A DNA stretch of 64,000 nt from Oricola nitratireducens (GCF_014904745.1 NZ_JACZCS010000029.1:1-64000); one strand, 5' to 3'; shown: positions 36,820 through 45,865, counted from the stretch's first letter. Notes: a model not told the origin generated them from the letters alone. Translations and numbers: made by a program.

Positions 36820-37742
36820 AACATGTCCTCCAGCTTTCGGCTGCCGCGAAGGAACAACCCGGTCAGAACCATGGTGAGTATCAGCACTATCACCGCCATG
36901 GCAGCGGATTCCGCAAAGCGCAGCGAACGGAACGCCTCTTCGTAGATGAACAGGTTGACCACATTGGTTGCCTTGCCCGGCCCGCCATAGGTGGCAGCGA
37001 GAACAATATCGAACATCTTCACCGCGCCCAGCCACCGGATGACGAACGTTGCCGCAATGACGGGCATCAACAACGGAATGGCGACCGACCAGAGTGTCGA
37101 CCACCAGTTCGCGCCGTCGATCCTCGCCGCCTCGAAGACATCTTTCGGAAGCGCCAGCAGCGCTGCCGTCGCGATGAGCACGATGAAAGGCGTCCACCGC
37201 CAGGTGTCGATAATGATGACGGCCGCCATGGCCAGGTTCGGATCGCCGAACCAGTCCAGGGGACCGATTCCCAGAAAACCCAGCCAATAGTTCATGACGC
37301 CCCAGAGAGGATCGAGGATCATGCGCCACATGCCGCCGGCCACAACCGGGGCGACAACCATCGGGATGATGAAAAGAGCTCTGATCATGCCTCTTCCCCG
37401 CCACTCGGCATTGATCAGGAAGGCGATCCCGAAACCGAGAACCACCTGCAGCGGCAGGGCAACGACCAGATAGATCAGGGTCACCTTCAGGGAATCCCAG
37501 AAGCGATAATCGCCCATCACTTCCCTGTAGTTCTCGAAGCCGACCCATTCATCGGCGCCGAAGCTGGCGATGTCGAAGTGCGAGAAGCTGATGTCGATCG
37601 TGTAGAAGATCGGATAGGCGAGCAAGGCCACGAGGAGCACGATCGAAGGCACCAAAAACGACCAGCGCACAAAAAGATCGCCGATCCGTCCGAGCCGACG
37701 CGTGCTTGCATCCCCGGTCACGGGTGCATTGTCGATAGTCAT
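36816..37742 (-). CDS. Carbohydrate ABC transporter permease (MalF type)
   Basis: A 308-residue permease: FLVPSIVLLVALLAYPIFYT at the N-terminus and the coupling EAA loop LPKDVFEAARIDGANWWSTLWSVAIP. ATG at 37742 follows GGGAGGAAGG, a strong ribosome-binding site; upstream residues are not family-like. Overlaps the MalG-type gene by 4 bp. Confidence 0.93.
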   Translation of the reverse strand: MTIDNAPVTGDASTRRLGRIGDLFVRWSFLVPSIVLLVALLAYPIFYTIDISFSHFDIASFGADEWVGFENYREVMGDYRFWDSLKVTLIYLVVALPLQVVLGFGIAFLINAEWRGRGMIRALFIIPMVVAPVVAGGMWRMILDPLWGVMNYWLGFLGIGPLDWFGDPNLAMAAVIIIDTWRWTPFIVLIATAALLALPKDVFEAARIDGANWWSTLWSVAIPLLMPVIAATFVIRWLGAVKMFDIVLAATYGGPGKATNVVNLFIYEEAFRSLRFAESAAMAVIVLILTMVLTGLFLRGSRKLEDMF

Positions 37743-37758
37743 GCCTTTTCCTTCCTCC

Positions 37759-38223
37759 CTAGCCCGCATCGCGATAGATCCTGCCGCGCGCCCGAACTGG
37801 CTCGAGCAGGGACCAGTCGCCCTGCTCCACTTCATAGCCGTGCGGAAAAGGCGGCCGGACCTCCATGCCGATGGACGCCATCACCCTGTCGTCGCGATAG
37901 TAGCAACGTGCCGTGACCGACTCGATCACGGCCGCAAGATCCGGACTTGCAACCCTGAACGCCGCAAGACGGCGCGCCTGTTCCGGCTCCGGCAGATTGG
38001 CCAGGCGGCGGTCCGCGCTACCATCAATGGCGCGCAATGCCTTTCCCAGCGCCTCGCGGTCGCGATCGATCGACTGCAGTATGTCCGCGAGAATCCGCGG
38101 ATCGTCAGCCCCGGGAACGCCGTATTCCGCGCTCGCCGGGATCATGTTGCGCACGACGCATTCAAGCGTCTCCCTTTCGGGAGCGGAAAGCGGCGGGGAC
38201 GGATCGTTTTCAGCGGTCGTCAT
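37759..38223 (-). CDS. Gluconate 2-dehydrogenase subunit 3-like small protein
   Basis: A 154-residue protein. The early ETLECVVRNMIPASAEYGVPGADDP resembles the gluconate 2-dehydrogenase subunit 3 family (LxAlxdriiPad-egPGA), and the gene directly precedes, in map order, a GMC flavoprotein (7 bp apart), as small and large subunits usually pair. Unlike many relatives it has no Tat or Sec signal, so the complex may be cytoplasmic. It probably helps fold or anchor the flavoprotein. Confidence 0.68.
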   Translation of the reverse strand: MTTAENDPSPPLSAPERETLECVVRNMIPASAEYGVPGADDPRILADILQSIDRDREALGKALRAIDGSADRRLANLPEPEQARRLAAFRVASPDLAAVIESVTARCYYRDDRVMASIGMEVRPPFPHGYEVEQGDWSLLEPVRARGRIYRDAG

Positions 38224-38230
38224 TTTGATT

Positions 38231-39829
38231 TCAATCGAACAGTTCGTAAATTCGGGACTTGATCTGGTCGGCGACGTAGAGCGCGACCGCCTGGATCGTG
38301 GACGTCGGGTTCACGCCTCCCGATGTGACGAACACGCTGCCATCGACAATGAACAGGTTCTTCACATCGTGGCTTCGGCCCCATTCGTTGACGACCGACC
38401 GTTCCGGATCCATGCCCATGCGCGCCGTGCCCATCAGGTGCCAGCCGGCATAGGGCAAAGGCGCCCTGGCGGTGATGTCGTGGGCGCCGGCCGCCTCCAG
38501 AATCTCGATACCGCGCGCCACGGAATGGTCGAGCATCTTCTGCGTGTTACCGGATATCCGGTAGGTGATTTTCGGCGCCGGAATTCCGTCTGCATCCTTG
38601 AGGTTCGGATCGAGCGTGACCCGGTTGGTTTCCTCCGGCAGATCCTCGCAAACCGAAACCATGCCGGCGCTGCGGTCGAACAGACGCCGAAACGCTGCAT
38701 GATGTCCTTCACCCCACGGCAGCAGTCCGTCCGCCATGCCGTTGATCGCCGTCCTGACCGGACCAAGGCCGCGCGAGAACTGGTAGGAATAGCCGCGAAC
38801 GAAGTCGCGTTCGGGGTCCGTCTCGTAAAACTCCATGCTCCAAATGCAGATCGGCGGACCGCGATAGCCATCGAGCGGTTCGTCGAAATGGCCGCGTATC
38901 TGCGCATAGGGATGGAGCATCAGGTTCTTGCCGACCAGCCCGCTGGAATTGGCAAGCCCGTTCGGAAACCGTCCCGAAGTGGAATTGAGCAGGATGCGCG
39001 GCGTCCCGATACCGTTACAGGCCATGATGACGATTTCTGCCGGCTGGAAGACTTCCCGGCCATCCCCGCCGAAATAGTGAACGCCTGTTGCCATATTTGC
39101 ATCGTTGGTCTCGATGCGGCTGACGCGGCACCGCGTGCGCAACTCGATGCGCGAACGGATCGCCTCGGGCCAATAAGTGACGTCGGTGCTGGCCTTGGCG
39201 CCCTGCGCACAACCGGAACCGCACTGGCCGAGATTGATGCACGGCGCCCGACCCTCGTATTCCTCGGTCAGGATCGCGGCATCGGATGGCCACCAGTGCC
39301 ATCCCAGACCGTTCATGGCGGCGCCGAGCTTTTCGCCAGTCCGACCCATGGGGATGGCGGGCATCACCGGTTCCTTTTGCGGATAGGCCGGATCGCCGGC
39401 CAGGCCCGATACGCCCATCATCTTGTCGTTGAGCCCGTAGAACGGCTCGAGCGTGCGATAGTCGACCGGCCAGTCATCCGCGACGCCGTCCAGGCTGCGG
39501 ACACGGAAGTCCGAAGGGTGAAGCCGGGGAAAATGGGCCGCGTAAAATACCGTCCCGCCGCCAACCCCATTGTAGTTGGCGATCTTGATCGGCGAGTCAT
39601 CATCATTGACGGGATAGTCGGCCGGCAACCCCCGCCGGTTCGGACTGATGGCATAGTCTTCCAGTGTCCTGGCTTCCCAGTCCCTGCCTGTGCTCGGAAA
39701 ATCCGAAGACCTCGGCCAATCCCCCTGCTCCAGGCAGACGATACGCATCCGGGTCTCGGCAAGGCTCCAGGCTACCGCCGCGCCGGATGCGCCGGCTCCG
39801 ATGATGATGACGTCGACAGGCTCGTTCAT
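38231..39829 (-). CDS. GMC family FAD-dependent oxidoreductase (gluconate/sugar dehydrogenase-like large subunit)
   Basis: A 532-residue flavoprotein: DVIIIGAGASGAAVAWSL (6-23) binds FAD; GVGGGTVFYAAHFPR follows the gluconate 2-dehydrogenase alpha-subunit pattern; near the C-terminus AGWHLMGTARMG carries the catalytic His and GVNPTSTIQAVAL the second Asn/Thr site. Cys-rich CINLGQCGSGCAQGAK is also typical of that group. It oxidises a sugar or aldonate and passes electrons on, but no c-type cytochrome subunit is encoded here. It lies between a small subunit and a dehydratase of the same operon. Confidence 0.9.
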   Translation of the reverse strand: MNEPVDVIIIGAGASGAAVAWSLAETRMRIVCLEQGDWPRSSDFPSTGRDWEARTLEDYAISPNRRGLPADYPVNDDDSPIKIANYNGVGGGTVFYAAHFPRLHPSDFRVRSLDGVADDWPVDYRTLEPFYGLNDKMMGVSGLAGDPAYPQKEPVMPAIPMGRTGEKLGAAMNGLGWHWWPSDAAILTEEYEGRAPCINLGQCGSGCAQGAKASTDVTYWPEAIRSRIELRTRCRVSRIETNDANMATGVHYFGGDGREVFQPAEIVIMACNGIGTPRILLNSTSGRFPNGLANSSGLVGKNLMLHPYAQIRGHFDEPLDGYRGPPICIWSMEFYETDPERDFVRGYSYQFSRGLGPVRTAINGMADGLLPWGEGHHAAFRRLFDRSAGMVSVCEDLPEETNRVTLDPNLKDADGIPAPKITYRISGNTQKMLDHSVARGIEILEAAGAHDITARAPLPYAGWHLMGTARMGMDPERSVVNEWGRSHDVKNLFIVDGSVFVTSGGVNPTSTIQAVALYVADQIKSRIYELFD

Positions 39830-39869
39830 GATCTTGCGTACTTCGGGGCTCCGGGTGCGTCAGCCATCT

Positions 39870-41096
39870 TCACATGGACAGACGGGGGATCGAAACACGT
39901 TTCGGCATACCCACGGTCGACAGCGGCGGGTATTTCGCAAGCGCGGCCTCGATCGGTTCGGTGCCCCAACCGGGCCGGTCCGGAACGGTGAGATAGCCGT
40001 CCTTGATCTCGGGCATGTGGGAGAAGATCTCCGCGTCCCAGGCAATCCGGTCAATATCGGTTTCCATGATCCGCATGTTCGGGACGACCGCGCTGAAATG
40101 CGCGTTCATCATGGTGCAAAGGTGGCCATAGAAATTGTGACTCGCCACGTTGATCTCGTGCGCCTCCGCCGCCGAGGCGATCTTTAGCGACTGCCAGACA
40201 CCGTTCCAGGGCGTGTCGATGATGGCGACATCCACTGCCTGTTCGCGGAAGAACGGAAGGAATTGCTGCAAGCCTATCAGCGTTTCGCAGGATGATATCG
40301 GATGGCGGCTATGGGCGCGGATATAGGCAAGCGCCTTGGGATCGAGCGTGTCGATCTCGACCCAGAAAAGGTCGAGATCCTCGACTTCCCGCAGCATGGA
40401 AAGAAAGCCCTCGGTCTTCCCGTTGAAGTTGAGATCGAGCAGGATGTCTATATCGGGACCGGCTTCCTCACGCATGATTTCGAGGTGCTTTCGCAAGTCC
40501 TTGCGGGTCTTGCGTTCGACATTGCGGCCGGGCTCGTGCGGACGGCTGAAGCCGGGAGACCAGCCCTCGATCCGCCCCTCGTCGTCATAGTGAAAGATAT
40601 TCGTCTTGAGCGCCGTGAAGCCCTTCTCGCCAACCTCCCGGGCAATCTCGCGCACGCCGCTCTCATCGACGATGCCCGGCGGGAAGTGCTCGGTGCGCGT
40701 GCGATAGGAAACGCAATGCGACCAGTAAACCCTGATCTTGTCACGCACCTTGCCGCCGAGCAGGACGTGGCAGGGCACGTCCAGCGCCTTGGCCTTGACG
40801 TCGAGAAGCGCATTCTCGATCGCTCCGAGCGCCTGGCCAACCACCCCGCCCGAGCCGGGCCGTGTCACGTTGCGCAGATCTTCCCTGACATGCTCGTGAT
40901 GCATCGCGCTCTGGCCGATCAGTCGGTGCGAGAGCTCGCCGATCACCGCCGAAACGCCCGGCGAACCGAAGTTCTCGTCGAATTCACTCCAGCCGACGAT
41001 GCCATCCTCGGTGGCGATTTTCAGGAAATGGTAGTTGCGCCAGGAGTTGCTGCAAGAGAGTGTCTTGACTTCACTGACAATCGCTTTCGTCGACAT
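39870..41096 (-). CDS. Enolase-superfamily sugar-acid dehydratase (mandelate racemase/muconate lactonizing type)
   Basis: A 408-residue protein with N-terminal capping domain and C-terminal barrel. Likely Mg2+ ligands are Asp221 (LLDLNFNG), Glu247 (WVEIDT) and Glu271 (SSCETL); the base candidates are Lys164 (ALKTN) and the His320-Asp294 dyad (ASHNFYG and IIDTPW). This is the layout of acid-sugar dehydratases, which convert an aldonate or a uronate-derived acid to a 2-keto-3-deoxy acid. It lies 192 bp after the binding-protein gene. The precise sugar acid is not known. Confidence 0.9.
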   Translation of the reverse strand: MSTKAIVSEVKTLSCSNSWRNYHFLKIATEDGIVGWSEFDENFGSPGVSAVIGELSHRLIGQSAMHHEHVREDLRNVTRPGSGGVVGQALGAIENALLDVKAKALDVPCHVLLGGKVRDKIRVYWSHCVSYRTRTEHFPPGIVDESGVREIAREVGEKGFTALKTNIFHYDDEGRIEGWSPGFSRPHEPGRNVERKTRKDLRKHLEIMREEAGPDIDILLDLNFNGKTEGFLSMLREVEDLDLFWVEIDTLDPKALAYIRAHSRHPISSCETLIGLQQFLPFFREQAVDVAIIDTPWNGVWQSLKIASAAEAHEINVASHNFYGHLCTMMNAHFSAVVPNMRIMETDIDRIAWDAEIFSHMPEIKDGYLTVPDRPGWGTEPIEAALAKYPPLSTVGMPKRVSIPRLSM

Positions 41097-41287
41097 CGAA
41101 TTCCCCAGTAAAAAAATCGGGCACGGCCAACCCGGCCCGGATGTGCGATGCGGAAGAAATCAGCACCGTGGCGCCATGCCTGCACGACGCAGCCAAATTG
41201 AGTTGAAATGCAAAACCACCCGGCGCGCGCTTCGCCCGGATGAGGCATGGACGCGCGAGGCGCCCATGCCCAGATTCACGCCGCTGC

Positions 41288-42643
41288 TTATTTCAATGCT
41301 TTTTCGATTTTCGTCGCAGCAGTGTCCAGCGCCTCCTTGGCGCTGACCTGGCCGGCTAATCCGCGCGCGACTTCGTCAGCCAAAATCTGCTGAGCAGCAT
41401 CGGACTTCGGGCTGCGGATGCGCCACATTTTGCCTTTTGCAGCCACCTCGTAGGCCTGCTGCAAGGTCTCGTAGACCGGGCCCAGCCAAGGCTCGGCCGG
41501 CTCTCCGTTCAGGGTGGACTTGCGAGCCGGGAACGAGCCGACCAGGGAGGCATTGACGCTCTCGCCCTGCTTGGAAGTCAGCCACTGCAGGAAGGCCCAA
41601 GAGGCTTCCAGCTTCTTGGTCTTGCTGCTGATGCCGGCGATCCAGATGCCGCGATGCGTGCCCGCCTGGGCACTTCCCACCGGTAAAACCTGGATTCCGA
41701 CTTCGTCGACCGTCAGCGTCGTCGATTTCGGATCGACAGCGGTCGATTTATAGACGCTGCCCCAGTTGAACATGTTGGCGACGAGGCCCTGTCGAAATGC
41801 CTGCAGCGATTCCGAGAAGCCGTGCCCGAGAGCGCCGGGCGGCGCGTAGTCGAGCAAGCGCTTGTGGATTTCGAGCGAGGCGACACCCGTATCATTGGCG
41901 AACGCCGGCGCACCGGCATCGTCGAGCAGGCTGCCGCCATTGGCATTGAGGATCGACTGCCAGATCGTCGGCGTCAGCGACTCACGGACAAAATAGGTAT
42001 CGATCGCCCAGCGGTCATCCTTGCCGTCACCACTGGAGTCGCGCACCAGTTTCCCGGCGTCGGCAAAGAACTCGTTCCAGGTTTGAGCCGGTGTCGGCTC
42101 GGGCAATCCCGCTTCCTTGTAAAGCGTACGATTATAGAATCGGAGCAACATGTTCGACCGGACGGGAACAGCATATTGCACCCCATTCCATTCGCCGGCC
42201 GCAAGCGGCGCCGCATTGAAATCGTCCCAGTCGTAGCCTTCTTCTGTCAGAGCGGCGACCTTATCGCCCTTCAGATCCATGAGGGCCCCGATTTCGGCCA
42301 ATTGCGGAACCCACGGATCGTCGACGAGTAGAACGTCGTATTCGGGATCCGGGCTGGTTGAGTCCAGCATCATCTTGGCCAAAAGCTCGGTATAGGGCAC
42401 GCCGTCGAAGACGACGCGCACATTCGGAAACGCCTTGTTGAACTCCGGAACAAGCAGTGTCTGCCATGTGTTGGCGAAGGCCTCGTTCGCGATGATCCTG
42501 ATTTCCGTAGGATTGTCGGAGGTGCCCAGACCTTCCTGCGCCTGCGCGGAAACCAGCGGCATCGCCGCCATAACGAGGGATCCGGCCATTCCGGCCAGCA
42601 AGTCCCTGCGCCTCGTCATTTTCCCGATGTTTTTTCTTTTCAC
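41288..42643 (-). CDS. ABC transporter extracellular solute-binding protein (carbohydrate, CUT1)
   Basis: A 451-residue periplasmic protein. A signal with TRRRDLLAGMAGSLVM (Tat-like) runs to about AQAQEG. The mature protein is a type-2 binding protein: EIRIIANEAFANTWQTLLVPEFNKAFPNVRVVF and later FLQWLTSKQGE are group 1 sugar-binder features. It is the first gene of the operon and sits behind the 16-bp palindrome at 42680. Confidence 0.93.
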   Translation of the reverse strand: MKRKNIGKMTRRRDLLAGMAGSLVMAAMPLVSAQAQEGLGTSDNPTEIRIIANEAFANTWQTLLVPEFNKAFPNVRVVFDGVPYTELLAKMMLDSTSPDPEYDVLLVDDPWVPQLAEIGALMDLKGDKVAALTEEGYDWDDFNAAPLAAGEWNGVQYAVPVRSNMLLRFYNRTLYKEAGLPEPTPAQTWNEFFADAGKLVRDSSGDGKDDRWAIDTYFVRESLTPTIWQSILNANGGSLLDDAGAPAFANDTGVASLEIHKRLLDYAPPGALGHGFSESLQAFRQGLVANMFNWGSVYKSTAVDPKSTTLTVDEVGIQVLPVGSAQAGTHRGIWIAGISSKTKKLEASWAFLQWLTSKQGESVNASLVGSFPARKSTLNGEPAEPWLGPVYETLQQAYEVAAKGKMWRIRSPKSDAAQQILADEVARGLAGQVSAKEALDTAATKIEKALK

Positions 42644-42679
42644 GATTTTTTCCTCCTTCGCCGTGATTCCGTCTTCTCT

Positions 42680-42695
42680 ATATTCTATAGAATAT
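42680..42695. promoter_or_regulatory. 16-bp perfect palindrome upstream of the sugar operon
   Basis: ATATTCTATAGAATAT is fully self-complementary and lies 37 bp before the binding-protein start codon, embedded in AT-rich DNA. Size and place suit a FadR-type GntR operator overlapping the promoter. Confidence 0.6.
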
Positions 42696-42728
42696 GGAAT
42701 GCGTGCGCTGTCAAGCGATCGCGTCGGA

Positions 42729-43010
42729 TGTCCGCGATCACTTTTCTGAACGCCGAAAGGCGTCCGTCCGCTCCCGGCCCATTGCGGTCATTTGACCCAC
42801 AAAGAACGGACGTCCACTTTCCACCCAATCCAACGCCCACCATTCATGAGGTGTGGTTTTTGGAGTGGCTCGGCGAAAACTTTTCGCGGCGCTTGACGCC
42901 GCGCCCGGATCCGGATCACATCGCTGGTACACAAAGCGGCCCGCCGGGCAGTTCCGATCAGACCGGGAAATGCCGCGGTTACGCTGGCTGAGAATCCGGG
43001 TTGCCCGGGC
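42729..43010. repeat. Dispersed repeat, copy D
   Basis: Gene-free interval 42644-43291. Copy D starts TGTCCGC, shares ATTGCGGTCATTTGA and CACCATTCATG with copy C, then GGCTCGGCGAAAACTTTTCGC, GCTTGACGCCG and GGATCACATCGCTGG, and ends with GCTGGCTGAGAATCC as copy A does. It is separated from the palindromic operator by only 30 bp. Confidence 0.7.
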
Positions 43011-43291
43011 TGAACAACTTGTGCGGAGAAGAGCCACCAGCCGGCTGCGGCGGCGAGAACGGGCGATGCAGCGGTTTTGGCGGATGCGACGTCTTCATAT
43101 GTTCGCGGTTATGCGCGGTTCGGTCCACGACCATTTCAACCGGGAACGCCATCTCAACAGCCTCAATGAGAACCAGGCCGCCCCACTTGCCTGGTGACAG
43201 CAGCTTTGTGCCGGCTAGACAAGGGCACTTAGGTCAAACGGAGACCGGTTCGAGTTTGCCTGACAGGACCCCGTAAGCTGCTACCCGGCAC

Positions 43292-43963
43292 CTACTTGGT
43301 GCCGGACTTCTTGGTGGATTGCGGCGGATTCGTTGTATCCGCCTGGCTGTCTGCCTGAACATCCTGAGCATCCCCGGATCGGCGGCCCGGCAGGCTGCGG
43401 TCCCGCGGATCCTCCGATGCGTCTTCGCCCAGACCCGGGCCGGTTCCGGCCGTCGTCTCGCCGGTGGAACCGTCAAAATCGAAGCCGGGTCGGTCCACGG
43501 CGACCGCTTTCTTGGCCGTGTCGGGTTTTTTGGGAAGTTCGGGCCGAGGTTCAATTCTGATCACTTGATTTCTCCATGAATTTGGCGCCGTTGAAAACTC
43601 GCGGACCGATTCACCTAAATGATCGCCGATGCGTATGGTCTCGCGAGACTTGCTGTCATTGATCCGGCCGAGAGTGCTTTCCAGGGAATGTTTCAGTTTC
43701 GTTGTGGCGCCCTTGTATGCGCGTTCAAGCGTTGAAGCCTGATCGGTCACCACTTCCGGCTTCCGCCCTTCCAGCCGCGCTTCGATAACGCAGCGCTTGT
43801 CCGAATTGCCTGCCTTGCCCGCGTTCAAATCGCTGAGGTGCACTTCGATCCGTGTAATATGCTTGCCGAACCGCCCAATATGCGTGTTGACCTCCGCCTC
43901 GACGAGCTCGGTAAGCGCGCCTCCACCACTCGTGACGTCGTCCGTATTGATTTGGATTTGCAT
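43292..43963 (-). CDS. Ribosome hibernation promoting factor family protein (HPF/RaiA-like) with a disordered tail
   Basis: A 223-residue protein. Residues 1-110 have the HPF/sigma-54-modulation fold (MQIQINTDDVTSGGG, then HIGRFGKHITRIEVHLSD and STLERAYKGATTKLKHSLE). From about residue 130 the sequence becomes Pro, Gly, Asp and Arg rich, without the usual C-terminal dimerisation domain of long HPF. The ATG at 43963 follows AAGGAGCGG. It would bind the 30S subunit and silence ribosomes under stress; the tail is unexplained. Confidence 0.78.
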   Translation of the reverse strand: MQIQINTDDVTSGGGALTELVEAEVNTHIGRFGKHITRIEVHLSDLNAGKAGNSDKRCVIEARLEGRKPEVVTDQASTLERAYKGATTKLKHSLESTLGRINDSKSRETIRIGDHLGESVREFSTAPNSWRNQVIRIEPRPELPKKPDTAKKAVAVDRPGFDFDGSTGETTAGTGPGLGEDASEDPRDRSLPGRRSGDAQDVQADSQADTTNPPQSTKKSGTK

Positions 43964-44290
43964 TCGCCGCTCCTTCACGAATTGATGGAATATTATTTAC
44001 TATCTTGGATTATGTTATTTCTAATAATTCCAAGAGAAGATTAGGCTCGGATGCAATTCTGATTCGATAAATCCTATTTCCTTATTGTGTCAATATTTAC
44101 CTCATTGGAAATAAATATCGGGCGGGCCTCGCGCAAAACAGGCGGATCACCCGCCCCTTCATCTAGGGTTCTGGCCAATCGCGCCCCGCTACGGCGTCGC
44201 CCCGAACGCCGGCCATAGCGCGTCTGCTCCGGAACTGGCATTGATGCGGGCGCCGGACAACAGAACATGGCGAAAGGCATCGGGTCAGGT
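43964..44290. other. AT-rich intergenic region without a recognised gene
   Basis: About 100 bp beside the HPF-like gene (43979-44110) are strikingly AT-rich compared with the rest of the window and probably hold its promoter. A 68-codon reading frame on the minus strand (44074-44280) has no family features and was not called. Confidence 0.4.
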
Positions 44291-44470
44291 TCAAAGCCGG
44301 CCCGTGAGCAGCAGCACGACGACGATGATCAAAATGACACCGAGAACACCGATTCCGGCATGGCCGAATCCGTAGCCATAACCTCTGAAGCGCCCGCTGA
44401 AGCCGCCGAGCAGGAAGATGATGAGAATTATGACCAGGATGGTTCCGAGCGACGTGGACTTGACTCCCAT
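44291..44470 (-). CDS. DUF3309 family small membrane protein
   Basis: A 59-residue protein with two membrane segments (SLGTILVIILIIFLLGG and IGVLGVILIIVVVLLLTGRL) around a Gly/Tyr-rich turn (RGYGYGFGHAG), the signature of DUF3309. The ATG at 44470 gives the usual length; an upstream TTG would add 15 polar residues. Function unknown; such proteins often occur in stress-related clusters. Confidence 0.72.
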   Translation of the reverse strand: MGVKSTSLGTILVIILIIFLLGGFSGRFRGYGYGFGHAGIGVLGVILIIVVVLLLTGRL

Positions 44471-44797
44471 AACCGGCGTCGAGTTGGATAATTCTTCATC
44501 CCTGCCCGAGCGCAATTCATTTGATAGTCACGAATTGACGGACTGTGGATATTCCGGTCCGCTACCGGCTTTATGGCATATGCGGGTGTGGGAGTCTGTG
44601 TTGATTGCAACGAGCGAGCCCGAAATGCCGCAACGTAGGGATAACGTCAGAACGACCGCGACCCCCAGACTGCTCTTCTTGAACCAGGCCGACGGTGGAG
44701 CAATATACTACATCATTGCGCCGCTTTTCGCGACGAAAAGGCGATCCATGGCCCGGCACCGCAGCTGTTGGCAGGCCATGCAATAGGAGCGCGGGGA

Positions 44798-45334
44798 ATG
44801 CTACTGACGCGGATTGGCTACTACAGTGATTTCTTCGTCTACCCGGTGCTGATCGCGGTTTTGGGTGCGGTGGGCGTCACGCACGCGGGCGCGAAAGAAG
44901 CCGTCGCCTACATCGCGATCTTTCTGGGCAGCCTGGCACTATGGACGCTGCTCGAATACATTCTGCATCGCTTCGTGCTGCATCACTTGCCCTACATCAT
45001 GGAGATGCATGAACAGCACCACCGGGAAGTCCGTGCGCTGGTGGGAACGCCGATCTGGATCTCTGTCACATTGATTGTCTGTTTCGTGTTTCTTCCGGTC
45101 TTTTGGCTCGCCGGTTTCGCAACGGCGAGTGTCGCCACATCGGGTTTCATGGCCGGCTATCTCTGGTATGTGAGCGTGCATCACATGGCGCATCACTGGC
45201 ATCCCGCACATAACGGCTACCTCTATTCCGTCAAACGCAACCACGCGATGCATCACACCGACGAGGCCAACAATTTCGGCGTCACGTCGCTTTTTTGGGA
45301 CCGGGTTTTCCGGACGATGCGCCGGCTGCGGTAG
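44798..45334 (+). CDS. Fatty acid hydroxylase / sterol desaturase superfamily membrane protein
   Basis: A 178-residue membrane enzyme with the His clusters of the di-iron hydroxylases: EYILHRFVLHH, MHEQHH, HHMAHHWHP and HAMHH. Four hydrophobic segments frame them. Substrates in the family are carotenoids, sterols or fatty acyl chains; none can be singled out. The ATG at 44798 is preceded by GGAGCGCGGGGA. The interval before it (44471-44797) shows nothing recognisable. Confidence 0.87.
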   Translation: MLLTRIGYYSDFFVYPVLIAVLGAVGVTHAGAKEAVAYIAIFLGSLALWTLLEYILHRFVLHHLPYIMEMHEQHHREVRALVGTPIWISVTLIVCFVFLPVFWLAGFATASVATSGFMAGYLWYVSVHHMAHHWHPAHNGYLYSVKRNHAMHHTDEANNFGVTSLFWDRVFRTMRRLR

Positions 45335-45609
45335 GTTCCGAAAAGGGGCAATTCCCGGTTCCCGGTTTTGGCATGACGATATGATGCAACTCTCGTCCGC
45401 CCGATTCCCGGGATACTCTCGATAAACAAAAGCCGATCTATTCCTTGTAGAAAACGGCGGCAAGCGCCATAAATGGTTGTCGATAGACGGCAAGATTTCC
45501 GTGGCCAGCGCATTTTCACTGACATTGGCCAATTAATTCAAACCCGAAAATACGATTTCGACAGTCTGCATACGTGCGGATAAGCTATATACTTATGAAG
45601 TGGTCTATT

Positions 45610-45821
45610 ATGACCACAGGAACAGTTAAATTCTTCAATCTTCAAAAGGGTTTTGGATTTATCGCGCCGGATGACGGCGGCAATGACGCATTCTGCACAT
45701 CAGCGCCATCGAACGCGCCGGAATGAGCGATCTGCGCGAAGGCCAGAAGGTCGGATACGAACTCGTCGCCGACCGCAAGAGCGGCAAGATGTCGGCAGAC
45801 AGCCTTTCCAACGCAAGCTAA
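45610..45821 (+). pseudogene. CspA-type cold shock protein gene with a one-base deletion
   Basis: The frame begins [24 protein letters not shown], with the RNA-binding RNP1 motif KGFGFI, but after the codons for DAF it shifts and stops at 45724. The missing part is intact in another frame: [23 protein letters not shown] to SGKMSADSLSNAS, ending TAA at 45819-45821. Restoring one base at about 45694 (TTC-GTG-CAC instead of TTC-TG-CAC) gives a normal 70-residue protein. Either a decayed copy or a sequencing error. Confidence 0.85.
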
Positions 45822-45827
45822 GAACCG

Positions 45828-45865
45828 GTACCACTGCCGTCGCATAAATCCGACGGCAGTGGTAC
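45828..45865 (+). terminator. Long perfect hairpin after the cold shock gene
   Basis: 15-bp perfect arms (GTACCACTGCCGTCG / CGACGGCAGTGGTAC) around an 8-nt loop, starting 7 bp after the stop codon. No T-run follows, so it may act as an mRNA-stabilising hairpin or a weak terminator. Confidence 0.6.

Noticed and set aside
44074-44280. 68-codon minus-strand frame
   Set aside because: No family features, weak start and mixed composition.
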